NCBI GenBank assembly: GCA_017628205.1
Contig: JAGBZO010000039.1
Coordinates: 99,279-132,003 of the forward strand
DNA length: 32,725 nt
Direction of reading: 5' to 3'
Source: Duodenibacillus sp.
GTDB taxonomy: Bacteria > Pseudomonadota > Gammaproteobacteria > Burkholderiales > Burkholderiaceae_F
The translations under genes were made by a program, and so were the position numbers. This document shows positions 8,538-18,229 of this stretch, piece by piece; position 1 is the stretch's first letter; each line of letters starts with the position of its first letter. The notes below the pieces were generated by a model that was not told the origin of the DNA, searched no databases, and saw nothing but the letters and a program-made list of their open reading frames with translations.

Positions 8538-8562
8538 GAAAACCCCGACAAGCGGGGTTTTC
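8538..8562 (-). terminator. Intrinsic terminator after pyrD
   Basis: Perfect 9-bp stem AAAACCCCG / CGGGGTTTT with a 5-base loop, 13 bases past the pyrD stop; a short T-run follows on the - strand. Confidence 0.8.
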
Positions 8563-8574
8563 CTTGCTCGGTGA

Positions 8575-9612
8575 TTAGGCGTGCCAATCGCGAATGGCCG
8601 CTGCCGCGTCATTAATCAACGCGGGGCCCTTGTAAATAAAGCCGGTGTAAAGCTGTACCAAACTGGCACCCGACTCCATCTTGGTGACTGCATCTTCGGC
8701 GCTCATGACACCGCCCGAAGCGATGATCGGCAGCTCGCCCTTCAAGTGTTCGGCCAACACCTTGACGACGGCGGTCGAACGCTCAAACAACGGACGACCG
8801 GACAAACCGCCCTTATTGGCCGCTGCCGGCAGATGCTCAACTCCCTTGCGAGACGTCGTAGTGTTGGTTGCCGTCACGGCATCCATGCCGTACTGAACGA
8901 ACACGTCAGCGGCGCTGCGCACGGCATCGTCGTCCAAATCGGGACTGATTTTAACGGTCATGGGGACATAACGACCGAACTTGTCCGCCAACATCTTGCG
9001 TCGTTCCGCCAAACCGCTTACCAAACCGTTGAGTTCGGAACAGCCTTGCAATTTCGTCAACTCGGGCGTGTTGGGGCAGGAAATGTCAATGGCGAAATAA
9101 TCGGCGGCATCGTACAAATTGTCCAAACAGAAGCAATAGTCTTGCAAGGCGTTGCTCAGCGGACTGGAGTTTTGCTTGCCGATGTTGATACCGAGAATAC
9201 CGCCGTTTCGACGGAATTCATCGGCACTGCGCAAATTGATCTTGGCTTGTTCAACACCGCAATTGTTAAAGCCCATCCAATTAACGACCCCCTGAGCGGG
9301 AATCAAACGCCAACAACGGGGCTTGGGATTACCCTCTTGCGGACGAGGCGTAATGGTACCCACCTCGATATGACCGAACCCCAACTTGCCGAACGCCGTC
9401 ACATGGGAGGCCGTCTTGTCCATCCCGGCGGCCAGACCAATCGTATTGGGAAACGTCAACCCCATGACTTTGACAGGGTCGCTGACCACCGCACCGCTGA
9501 CCAAACGCGTCAAACCGCAAGCACTGGCCCAATCAATATTGCTCATGATGACGTTGTGAGCCGTTTCAGGCTGCATCTTGAACAAAACGGAACGCGCAAT
9601 TTCATACAACAT
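8575..9612 (-). CDS. pyrD: Dihydroorotate dehydrogenase (quinone), class 2
   Basis: Oxidises dihydroorotate to orotate in pyrimidine synthesis, passing electrons through FMN to the membrane quinone pool. 345 residues, normal for class 2. The N-terminal amphipathic membrane-binding helices (about 1-40), the IGLAAGMDK FMN loop (58-66), the GTITPRPQEGNPKPR segment and the NWMGFNN motif are all class 2 features. One key position is unusual: the DISCPNTPEL motif has Cys179 where class 2 enzymes normally carry the catalytic-base serine (E. coli Ser175); cysteine there is typical of class 1. ATG 9612 is preceded by GGAGA. pyrF, another pyrimidine gene, lies 7 kb away. No obvious regulatory site was seen. 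Confidence 0.95.
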   Translation of the reverse strand: MLYEIARSVLFKMQPETAHNVIMSNIDWASACGLTRLVSGAVVSDPVKVMGLTFPNTIGLAAGMDKTASHVTAFGKLGFGHIEVGTITPRPQEGNPKPRCWRLIPAQGVVNWMGFNNCGVEQAKINLRSADEFRRNGGILGINIGKQNSSPLSNALQDYCFCLDNLYDAADYFAIDISCPNTPELTKLQGCSELNGLVSGLAERRKMLADKFGRYVPMTVKISPDLDDDAVRSAADVFVQYGMDAVTATNTTTSRKGVEHLPAAANKGGLSGRPLFERSTAVVKVLAEHLKGELPIIASGGVMSAEDAVTKMESGASLVQLYTGFIYKGPALINDAAAAIRDWHA

Positions 9613-9755
9613 GAGAATTCTCCATACGCCTCAATCTCGTCTCAGTGTCGTCCGTCCCATACGGTCCGACTACCTCGTTCGAGTATGGCTCTTCGCAATC
9701 TATTTATTTTACACCTTTGCCCAAACGGCACCTCGGGACAGCGTTCGCATCAAAA

Positions 9756-11198
9756 CTAGGGTTTGCCCACCGTACGCGCGGCGCCCGATGCCACCCACTG
9801 TACGACGCCATCGATAAACGACTTACCTCCCTCGAGACGCTCGTCGTTAAGCATAACGACTACTACCCAACGCTCGCCGTTCGTATCCGTAACATAGCCG
9901 GCCAAAGAGCGAACATTTTTCAGATACCCCGTTTTCGCGTGCGCGCTTCCCCGAGCCAACGGACGACGCTTGAGCGTTCCGTCGACGCCTGCCATCGGAA
10001 GCGAACCGATGAACTCGGGCATGACGGCGCTCCGATACCCCGCCACCATCAATCGACCCAACGCACGGGCGCTCGCTCGGGTCTCGCGTGACAGCCCCGA
10101 GCCGTTGTCGACGACAATGCGGGTCGGATCGACGCCTTTGCTCCGTAGCCAGCGTGACAGAACGCGACGACTGCGCTCGAGCGAGGCCGGTCTCGTCGTT
10201 CCGTGGGCGTCCGCAAACGAGAGCGTGAGGAAAAGTTGCCGAGCCATCGGATTGTTGGAGAACTTGTTCACGTAGTCCGCGATGTGAGACAACGGCTCCG
10301 AATCCTGAGAGAAAATCGGTCGGCGATCGGCGGCGATCGTCCCGTCTTTGACGGTTCCGTTCCAAACTCCGCCCGTTTGTTCGAACAAGGTGCGAAAAAC
10401 TCGAGCGAAATAGTCGTTGCGCTCCCACCGTGACACATGCCAATGTCGTTCGGCACAACCGGCCGGATACGCACCGTCAAAACGCAAATGAGTGGGATCG
10501 GAAAAATTGGCTTTAAGCATGGTTTTCCAATCGTCGCAACCACCGGGCGCCGTCTTCACGAGCTCAGGCAGACGCACGCCGCTCAAGCGCGGGGTCATCG
10601 CAACACGCACGCTTTTGCCGTCCGCGTTGGGCGTAAAGCGCAACGAAACGCTTTTGAAATTGGTCAACATTGCATCGGGACCGACGTTATAGCTGCGCAA
10701 AGTTGCTCCGTCGAATCCTCCTTGCTCGTAATGCGGCGTATCGAACAACCCGCGATCGATCACGATGTCTCCTTCGAGCCGTTTGACACCCAGACTACTC
10801 AAGCGTTCGACGATCAGCCACAGGCGTTCAACAACCAAATGCGGATCGCCGCCGCCCCGTAAACTCAGTCCCGACGCCGTACCGTTTGCGTCCGGCAGTC
10901 GGTCAAGATACACCCGCGTTTTCCAAACGTATGCCGGCGACAACAACTCCAAGGCGGCCAAGCTCGTTACAACCTTGATTGAACTGGCCGGTTGCATTAA
11001 TGTGTCGGCGTTGTACTCGGCCGCCACATGCGAGCCGTCCGCCTTGCCGACCCACAGTCCGACAGACTCGAGCGGCACCCCGGTCGCTTGCGCGTTTCGG
11101 CCCAGAACCTCGGGCATGCCGACGGCCGTCTTGCTGGCCAGCGTTCCAATCAGAACGCAAGCCAACGCAAGACATCGTTTAAGTGCTGAATGACGCAT
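9756..11198 (-). CDS. dacB: D-alanyl-D-alanine carboxypeptidase/endopeptidase, PBP4 (DacB) type
   Basis: A periplasmic class C penicillin-binding protein that trims or cleaves peptidoglycan peptide cross-links. 480 residues with a signal peptide (about 1-27). The three active-site motifs are intact: SxxK at Ser72-Lys75 (ASSIK), SxN at Ser314-Asn316 (FSNNP) and KTG at 422-424 (AKTGYLKN). The long stretch between the first two motifs is the extra domain typical of the PBP4 group. ATG 11198 opens the signal peptide; a weak GAG-rich ribosome site lies upstream. The gene diverges from groES, with 216 bases between the two start codons. No clear terminator is seen in the 143 bases before pyrD, so read-through into pyrD is possible. 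Confidence 0.92.
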   Translation of the reverse strand: MRHSALKRCLALACVLIGTLASKTAVGMPEVLGRNAQATGVPLESVGLWVGKADGSHVAAEYNADTLMQPASSIKVVTSLAALELLSPAYVWKTRVYLDRLPDANGTASGLSLRGGGDPHLVVERLWLIVERLSSLGVKRLEGDIVIDRGLFDTPHYEQGGFDGATLRSYNVGPDAMLTNFKSVSLRFTPNADGKSVRVAMTPRLSGVRLPELVKTAPGGCDDWKTMLKANFSDPTHLRFDGAYPAGCAERHWHVSRWERNDYFARVFRTLFEQTGGVWNGTVKDGTIAADRRPIFSQDSEPLSHIADYVNKFSNNPMARQLFLTLSFADAHGTTRPASLERSRRVLSRWLRSKGVDPTRIVVDNGSGLSRETRASARALGRLMVAGYRSAVMPEFIGSLPMAGVDGTLKRRPLARGSAHAKTGYLKNVRSLAGYVTDTNGERWVVVVMLNDERLEGGKSFIDGVVQWVASGAARTVGKP

Positions 11199-11255
11199 CC
11201 GAGAGACTCTTTTACGCGAAATGAAAAAATTTCTTCAAGTTTAACGCGTAAAGGG

Positions 11256-11284
11256 GTTGAAAAATCGCTCGAGTGCCCCCATAT
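11256..11284 (+). promoter_or_regulatory. Sigma-32 heat-shock promoter of groESL
   Basis: GTTGAAA (11256-11262), a 14-base spacer and CCCCATAT (11277-11284) match the sigma-32 pattern CTTGAAA-N11-16-CCCCATNT with one difference. No CIRCE inverted repeat (TTAGCACTC-N9-GAGTGCTAA) is present, so heat control by RpoH rather than HrcA is indicated. The leader to groES is about 120 bases. Confidence 0.85.
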
Positions 11285-11414
11285 AGGTTTTGCACGCATC
11301 GCGGGAGCGGTTTTGTCGTTCCGAACACGCGCGATACGATCGTTTTTACACAAGGCCGTTCCGTCGTCCAAACGGTGCGGCTCGACTATTTTCAACAGTT
11401 TGGAGTTAGAAAAA

Positions 11415-11702
11415 ATGCAGATTCGTCCGTTGCACGACCGCGTTATCGTCAAGCGTTTGGAAGTTGAACGCACCACTCTCGGCGGCATCATCCTTCCCGA
11501 TACCGCCGGTGAAAAGCCCGATCAAGGCGAAGTCATCGCCGTCGGTCCCGGCAAGCGCGATGAAGCCGGCAAGCTCATCCCCATGGATGTTCAGGTTGGC
11601 GACCGTGTACTGTTCGGCAAGTACTCCGGCCAGACCGTAAAGGTCGACGGCCAGGAATTGCTCGTCATGCGTGAAGACGACATCATGGGTGTCATCGCCT
11701 AA
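11415..11702 (+). CDS. groES: Co-chaperonin GroES (Cpn10)
   Basis: The heptameric lid of the GroEL folding chamber. 95 residues, standard size. It starts with the family's [14 protein letters not shown], carries the mobile loop (about 17-35, with the hydrophobic GGIILP segment that binds GroEL) and ends in [11 protein letters not shown] 11415 follows GGAG at 11402-11405. A longer in-frame reading upstream crosses the heat-shock promoter and is rejected. groEL follows after 61 bases as one operon. Confidence 0.98.
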   Translation: MQIRPLHDRVIVKRLEVERTTLGGIILPDTAGEKPDQGEVIAVGPGKRDEAGKLIPMDVQVGDRVLFGKYSGQTVKVDGQELLVMREDDIMGVIA

Positions 11703-11706
11703 TTGA

Positions 11707-13398
<1,692 letters not shown>

Positions 13399-13430
13399 TC
13401 TGACCGTCGGTTTCCCAATCCGATATAAAA

Positions 13431-13465
13431 CAACCGACTCCTACGGGAGTCGGTTGGTTTTTTTT
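13431..13465. terminator. Strong terminator after groEL (usable in both directions)
   Basis: Perfect 11-bp stem CAACCGACTCC / GGAGTCGGTTG closed by a TACG tetraloop (stable UNCG class), then eight T. The - strand side reads into TTGTTTTA, so it may also end the convergent uxaA-type transcript. Confidence 0.9.
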
Positions 13466-13478
13466 GGGGGGGGGGGGG
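13466..13478. repeat. Homopolymer tract of 13 G
   Basis: Thirteen consecutive G directly after the T-run of the groEL terminator and before CTTTTTTC. It is non-coding, between convergent genes. Tracts this long are prone to slippage in cells and to miscounting in sequencing. Confidence 0.9.
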
Positions 13479-13501
13479 CTTTTTTCAACAATAGCCCAAC
13501 G

Positions 13502-15040
13502 TCAGATCGTCGGGCCCGTCGTGTAAATGTTCATGGCGCCGACGTAATGGCATTGTTCCGCTTTCGTCTGCTCGCCGTCGATCACCCGCAGGAGTTGTTC
13601 CAACAGAACTCTGGCCGCTTCATCCAAACTTTGCGTGCCGTTCATCACACCGCTGACGTCGCAGTCCATGTGCTCCCGCATGCGTTCGAGCGTACGAGGA
13701 TTCCCCGTGATCTTGATCACGGGCACAAACGGGAAGCCTTGAGGCGCTCCGCGCCCCGTTGCAAACAAAACGAGCGAAGCGCCACTCGAAGAAACGCCGG
13801 TCAACAATTCCGGCTCTCTTCCGGGCGAATCCATCATGCTCAAACCGGGGACGCGAATCGGCTCGCCATACTCGATCACGTCTTCAAATCGACTCGAGCC
13901 GCTCTTGGCAAGAGCCCCCAACGACTTTTCCTCAATCGTTGTCAAACCGCCCGCGATATTGCCGCGCGTCGGTTGCCCGCCTCGCATGTCCACCCCCATC
14001 GACAACGCCCTACGTTCCATTTCATTGACCTTGCGAACGATGCATCGACCGATTTCGGGCGTCCGAGCGCGAGCGGCGGCAATATGTTCCGCCCCCATAA
14101 ACTCGGTCGTCTCGCCGATCAACACGCTGGCGCCTTGAGCAATCAACCAGTCGACGGCTCGGCCGATAACAGGATTGGCCGATACGCCTTGCGTCGTGTC
14201 GGAGCTGCCGCACTTGAGCCCGATCACGAGCTTATCCAAAGAGCACGGCACGCGCTTGGCCTCTTGCAACTTCCTCTTGAAGGTTTGGACATGCGCCTGC
14301 ACCGCTTCAATAGCCGCTTGCTTGCCGCCGGCTTCTTGAATGCAGACATAAGCCACCGATTTGCCGGCCTGGCGCAAAGATTCGACGACATGATCGGTTC
14401 GTACGCTTTCGCATCCCAAGCCGACCACGACGACTGCGGCCAAATTCGGATTCTTCCCGAGACCGATCAATACGTTTTCCACTCGACGCACGTCGGGCAA
14501 CGTTTGCGAGCATCCTTGCTGGTGCGTAAAAACGGCAACGTCGGGGGCCGTTGAGAAATGACTGACAACGTCGTTGGCACAAGCGACGGCCGATAGCACG
14601 CCGATGTAATTTCGCGTCCCGATGCGTCCGTCGTCACGAACGAAACCCTTAAATTCCGTGGGCAATCCATCGAATGCCCGAAGATCCATCTTTTCCTCGG
14701 CGGAGAGCTCGACGCAGGCCTCTCCTGATGAATCCTGCGACTCCATCTGATCGCCTCGCGCGCGCGTACTTTCGCAGTTGTGAACGTGCACGCAACGTCC
14801 CGCTTCGATGGGAGCCGAAGCCGTCCCCATGATTTCACCGTACTTCACGACGGGAGCGCCTTTGTCGATGGGTTCCAACGCCATTTTGTGGGCATACTCG
14901 ATCGGCTCGGCCGGCACCATCCGCGTCTCGCTCCCGTCGGCATGTTTAATCACGACAACGGAATCGGGACCCGCCTCTTGCAACAACGTCGCCACGTTGT
15001 CGCGCGCATGAATCTTGAGTGCCAATACTTCGTTTGTCAT
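13502..15040 (-). CDS. UxaA/GarD-family sugar-acid dehydratase (altronate dehydratase-like)
   Basis: 512 residues. An N-terminal SAF domain (about 1-100, with the HVHNCES metal-binding motif) is followed by the large UxaA catalytic domain (about 125-505). The latter shows GFVRDDGRIGTRNYIGV, THQQGCSQ, GLGCES and the GLKCGSSDTTQGVSANP motif. The family removes water from altronate, galactarate or related acids and needs a divalent metal. The fused full-length form fits altronate or galactarate dehydratase rather than the split sulfolactate lyase SuyAB. GGAGCGAGAGA precedes ATG 15040. No other hexuronate or galactarate genes flank it, so the substrate is undecided. Confidence 0.85.
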   Translation of the reverse strand: MTNEVLALKIHARDNVATLLQEAGPDSVVVIKHADGSETRMVPAEPIEYAHKMALEPIDKGAPVVKYGEIMGTASAPIEAGRCVHVHNCESTRARGDQMESQDSSGEACVELSAEEKMDLRAFDGLPTEFKGFVRDDGRIGTRNYIGVLSAVACANDVVSHFSTAPDVAVFTHQQGCSQTLPDVRRVENVLIGLGKNPNLAAVVVVGLGCESVRTDHVVESLRQAGKSVAYVCIQEAGGKQAAIEAVQAHVQTFKRKLQEAKRVPCSLDKLVIGLKCGSSDTTQGVSANPVIGRAVDWLIAQGASVLIGETTEFMGAEHIAAARARTPEIGRCIVRKVNEMERRALSMGVDMRGGQPTRGNIAGGLTTIEEKSLGALAKSGSSRFEDVIEYGEPIRVPGLSMMDSPGREPELLTGVSSSGASLVLFATGRGAPQGFPFVPVIKITGNPRTLERMREHMDCDVSGVMNGTQSLDEAARVLLEQLLRVIDGEQTKAEQCHYVGAMNIYTTGPTI

Positions 15041-15100
15041 TCTCTCGCTCCCGTTTATTGCTCTAATTCAATGAAATCTTCCGTACATCCCAAAATACAC

Positions 15101-15137
15101 AACCCGATCTCCTATCGGGAAATCGGGTCGCTTTTTT
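15101..15137 (-). terminator. Probable terminator after the U32/TrhP-type gene
   Basis: Stem ACCCGAT / ATCGGGT with an overlapping alternative pairing CCCGAT / ATCGGG in the same segment. The T-run is better on the + strand than the - strand, so direction is uncertain. Confidence 0.5.
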
Positions 15138-15140
15138 CGT

Positions 15141-16385
15141 TTAACGTGTCACTGAAACGACACGGTACAACTTGTCGTTTTCTCGAATTTTCTCAGGCAC
15201 CTTGAACGTGACGTCCATCCCCTTTCGGGCCGACTGCACCTCGAGGCCGTCGGACAAAACGGATTCCGGCTCCACAAAAACGGCACCTGTTGTCGGACCG
15301 GTCACAAGCAACTTGTCTCCGACGTTAAATTCGCCCGCCTGCAGCAGGAACTGTCCCACTTGCGCCTTGGCAAAGTACTTGATGCACTTACCGACGAACA
15401 CCTTCTTTTCCGTCGCCTTCGAGCCGTAATCGTCGGTCAGCTCGGCCATGGTTTTACCCATGTAATAACCGTCCCAAAAACCGCGATTAAAGACCGTTGC
15501 CAACCTGGCGTCCCATTGCGTGCGGCAGTCTTCGTTCCACCGCCCCTGCAACACGGTTTCAATCGCTTCGTTGTAGCATTCGATGACTTTTCTTACGTAT
15601 TCCGGCCCGCGAGCACGACCTTCGATCTTGAAGACGCGTACGCCGGCGTCGATCATGCGGTCCATAAACCCGATCGTTTTGAGATCCTTGGGGCTCATGA
15701 TGTAGCCGTTATCCAATTCAAGCTCGATATCGCGCTCTTTATCCTTGACAATGTACGTGCGACGACACGTTTGCAGACACGCCCCGCGATTGGCGCTATG
15801 TCCGCGTGTGGCCAAACTCATGTAGCACTTGCCGCTGACGGCCATGCACAAGGCTCCGTGGCAAAACATTTCGATGCGAATCGGCCGACCGGAAGGCCCG
15901 CAAATCCCCTGCTCGTCGATGGCCCGACTGATTTCTTTGACCTGATCCAGACGCAGTTCGCGCGCCAATACGACGACATCGGCAAACTGCGCGTAAAAGC
16001 GCAACGCTTCCGTATTTGAAATGTTCAGTTGCGTGGACAAATGCACTTCCTGTCCGATGCTGCGGGCGTAGGTCAAGACGGCGACGTCCGAAGCGATGAC
16101 GGCGTCGATTTGCGCCTCTTTGGCGGCGTCCAAAATTTGTCGCATCAACGCCATGTCGTCGTCGTAAATGATCGTATTGACGGTCAAATAACTTTTGACG
16201 CCGGCTTGACGACACAAAACGGCTATTTCTTTCAAATCGTCGATCGTGAAAGCATTGGCCGAATGCGAGCGCATGTTGAGATTTTCAATGCCGAAATAAA
16301 TCGAATCGGCATGGGCGTTCAATGCGGCGAACAACGACTCGCGAGAGCCGACGGGCGCCATGATTTCAAAGTCTGATCGTTGCAT
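15141..16385 (-). CDS. trhP: U32-family (TrhP/YegQ-type) tRNA hydroxylation protein
   Basis: 414 residues of the family long called peptidase U32. Current knowledge ties the YegQ/TrhP branch to prephenate-dependent 5-hydroxylation of the wobble uridine in tRNA. Seen: MAPVGSRESLFAAL at the N-terminus, the VHLSTQLNISN motif (about 114-124), and the cysteine cluster Cys175, Cys180, Cys187, Cys203, Cys207 (FCHGALC, GKCYMS, NRGACLQTC), which is expected to hold an iron-sulfur centre. The C-terminal 80 residues form a small barrel-like domain. Length agrees better with TrhP than with the larger 23S rRNA enzyme RlhA. It is a single gene with its own candidate promoter, divergent from pyrF. Confidence 0.8.
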   Translation of the reverse strand: MQRSDFEIMAPVGSRESLFAALNAHADSIYFGIENLNMRSHSANAFTIDDLKEIAVLCRQAGVKSYLTVNTIIYDDDMALMRQILDAAKEAQIDAVIASDVAVLTYARSIGQEVHLSTQLNISNTEALRFYAQFADVVVLARELRLDQVKEISRAIDEQGICGPSGRPIRIEMFCHGALCMAVSGKCYMSLATRGHSANRGACLQTCRRTYIVKDKERDIELELDNGYIMSPKDLKTIGFMDRMIDAGVRVFKIEGRARGPEYVRKVIECYNEAIETVLQGRWNEDCRTQWDARLATVFNRGFWDGYYMGKTMAELTDDYGSKATEKKVFVGKCIKYFAKAQVGQFLLQAGEFNVGDKLLVTGPTTGAVFVEPESVLSDGLEVQSARKGMDVTFKVPEKIRENDKLYRVVSVTR

Positions 16386-16409
16386 GTCTGTTCGTGTAGA
16401 GAGAATTTT

Positions 16410-16438
16410 TTTATTTTCTCACAGATTCCCGGCGTCAA
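16410..16438 (-). promoter_or_regulatory. Candidate promoter of the trhP-type gene
   Basis: On the - strand TTGACG (16433-16438), 17 bases, AATAAA (16410-16415). The -35 box is 5 of 6 to consensus; the -10 box is weaker. Confidence 0.45.
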
Positions 16439-16530
16439 GGCGGGACCGACCGAAATAATTCAACGTTCCCGCGCTCAGCCCCGAAACCTGCGTCGAGTGT
16501 TGCCCGAGCGCTTCCCGCACGGAACAAAAT

Positions 16531-16569
16531 AGGCGTGAATGTTCACGCCTTTGCCAAACAGACTAAAAT
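16531..16569 (+). promoter_or_regulatory. Perfect 20-base palindrome overlapping a candidate pyrF promoter
   Basis: AGGCGTGAATGTTCACGCCT (16531-16550) is a perfect inverted repeat. Its right half contains TTCACG (16542-16547), which with a 16-base spacer and TAAAAT (16564-16569) forms a plausible promoter for pyrF. The arrangement suggests an operator bound by a dimeric regulator. As RNA on the - strand it would also be a hairpin followed by ATTTTG. Confidence 0.5.
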
Positions 16570-16655
16570 ACGTTTTCATATCGGCGTAACGTGCGTCTCG
16601 CCCCGTCGGGACCCCGAGAGTGGGTTGCGCGCTCTTTTTCTAGGAAGTCGTCCAC

Positions 16656-17483
16656 ATGTTTGTTGAAAAGTTGCTTAATCGAACCAAAGCCGTCGACTCG
16701 ATGCTCTGCGTCGGTTTGGATCCCGATCCGGCTCGTTTGCCCGAATGCGTCAAGAACGAGGAAGATCCCGTTTTCTCCTTTTGCAAGGCCATTGTAGACG
16801 CCACCGCTCCGTATGCCTGCTCTTTCAAGCCGCAAATCGCTTACTTTGCCGGTGCGGGTAACGAACGTTCCTTGGAAAAAATTTGCGCCTACATTCGCGA
16901 GAACTATCCCGACATTCCCGTGATTTTGGACGCCAAGCGCGGCGACATCGGCTCGACCGCCAAGCAATACGCCAAGGAAGCCTTCGTTCGCTACGGCGCC
17001 GACGCCGTCACCCTCTCGCCCTACATGGGGTTCGACACGATCGAACCGTACTTTGAGTACGCCGATCGCGGCGTCATCGTCTTGTGTCGCACGTCCAATC
17101 CCGGCGGCGCCGACATTGAAGAACTCGACGTCGGCGGCGAAATGGTTTACGAACGCATCGCCCGCTTGGCCGGCTCGACATGGAATAAAACCGGTCAAAT
17201 GTGCCTGGTCGTCGGTGCAACGCAACCGCAAGAAATCGCCAATGTTCGCCGTTTGGCTCCGAAAGTACCCTTGCTCGTTCCTGGAATCGGAGCGCAAGGC
17301 GGCGACGTCAATGCAGCCGTCGCAGCCGGCCTTGACGCCGACGGTTGGGGCATGATGATCAATTCGAGCCGCGCCATCATCTATGCCGGCAAGGATGAAA
17401 ACTACGCCGCTGCGGCCGCTCGTGCTGCCGAGGCTACTCGCGACGCCATCCGCGCTGCCAAGGCCGCCTGCCAAGGAGCCTGA
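16656..17483 (+). CDS. pyrF: Orotidine 5'-phosphate decarboxylase (long, type 2 form)
   Basis: Last step of UMP synthesis: decarboxylates OMP in the cytoplasm. 275 residues, the longer subfamily found in betaproteobacteria and mycobacteria (E. coli PyrF is about 245). The catalytic Asp-Ala-Lys-Arg-Gly-Asp-Ile motif is at 92-98, with Lys94 and Asp97. The phosphate-binding region [11 protein letters not shown] lies near 206-216. AGGAAG at 16642-16647 precedes ATG 16656. It is a single gene with a terminator that runs up to the next start codon. Confidence 0.95.
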   Translation: MFVEKLLNRTKAVDSMLCVGLDPDPARLPECVKNEEDPVFSFCKAIVDATAPYACSFKPQIAYFAGAGNERSLEKICAYIRENYPDIPVILDAKRGDIGSTAKQYAKEAFVRYGADAVTLSPYMGFDTIEPYFEYADRGVIVLCRTSNPGGADIEELDVGGEMVYERIARLAGSTWNKTGQMCLVVGATQPQEIANVRRLAPKVPLLVPGIGAQGGDVNAAVAAGLDADGWGMMINSSRAIIYAGKDENYAAAAARAAEATRDAIRAAKAACQGA

Positions 17484-17502
17484 TCCTTTTTACTCCTCCC
17501 GA

Positions 17503-17546
17503 CAAACACGAAGGCGACGACGTTCGGCTTCGTGTTTGCTTTTTGT
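17503..17546 (+). terminator. Intrinsic terminator after pyrF, abutting the next gene
   Basis: AAACACGAAG pairs with CTTCGTGTTT around a roughly 14-base loop, followed by GCTTTTTG. It ends about 10 bases before the next start codon. Confidence 0.7.
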
Positions 17547-17554
17547 TCGTTGTC

Positions 17555-18178
17555 ATGGATCGTTATTGCATTCCCGATTTGCCTGTCGGCGTCTACCATC
17601 GCGCGGAAGAAACCATTCATCGTTCACGATTTATCGTCACGATGGCGCGCGTGCGTTCGCCTGAAGAAGCCAAAGCCTTCATCGAAAGCATTCGAAAAGA
17701 GCATGCCCATGCCACGCACAATTGCTGGGCCTTCGTTGCCGGGCGCCCCGGCAGCACGGCTCAGGTCGGCGCAAGCGATGATGGAGAACCCAAAGGAACG
17801 GCCGGGCGCCCGATGCTGACCGTCTTGCTGCATTGCGGCGTCGGAGAATTGGCCGCCGTCGTCACGCGTTATTACGGCGGGATTTTGCTCGGTACCGGCG
17901 GTCTCGTTCGCGCTTATCAGGGGCTTGTCAAACTCGGGCTCGACTCGTTGCCTACGCGTGAAAAAGAAAATACCGACGTCGTTCATCTGGAAATCGAACA
18001 TCGATTCCACAATTTGGCGTTGCGCCTGTTCGAGCAACATCGCGCCACGCTACTTGAGAAAGCCTTCGAATCGAACGTTCGGCTGACGCTCGAAGTGCCG
18101 ACCGAGACTAAAGACGCGCTGCTTTCGGTACTTAACGAGAAAACAGGCGGGCGCTGTATCGTCAGAAACAACGATTGA
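17555..18178 (+). CDS. YigZ / IMPACT-family protein
   Basis: 207 residues. The N-terminal IMPACT (UPF0029) domain covers about 15-125 with its hallmarks: HNCWAFV, ASDDGEPKGTAGRPML, and VVTRYYGGILLGTGGLVRAY. A second small domain (about 135-205) follows, as in E. coli YigZ. The family is linked to translation or nucleic-acid binding, but the bacterial role is not well defined. Start ATG 17555 is the first ATG in frame; a TTG at 17543 is also possible. No Shine-Dalgarno is visible because the pyrF terminator occupies that place. Confidence 0.85.
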   Translation: MDRYCIPDLPVGVYHRAEETIHRSRFIVTMARVRSPEEAKAFIESIRKEHAHATHNCWAFVAGRPGSTAQVGASDDGEPKGTAGRPMLTVLLHCGVGELAAVVTRYYGGILLGTGGLVRAYQGLVKLGLDSLPTREKENTDVVHLEIEHRFHNLALRLFEQHRATLLEKAFESNVRLTLEVPTETKDALLSVLNEKTGGRCIVRNND

Positions 18179-18189
18179 GGCGTACCATT

Positions 18190-18224
18190 AAATCAAAAGG
18201 GAGCGAGGTGCTCCCTTTTGATTT
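18190..18224. terminator. Bidirectional terminator between yigZ-type gene and pncC
   Basis: Perfect 15-bp stem AAATCAAAAGGGAGC / GCTCCCTTTTGATTT with a 5-base loop, between convergent genes. Confidence 0.9.
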
Positions 18225-18229
18225 GCGAT

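Noticed and set aside
11221-11290. CIRCE element upstream of groES
   Set aside because: A GAGTGC word is present but there is no opposite half TTAGCACTC at the right distance.
11190-11414. N-terminal extension of groES
   Set aside because: It would include the heat-shock promoter, and GroES proteins begin exactly at MQIRPLHDR.
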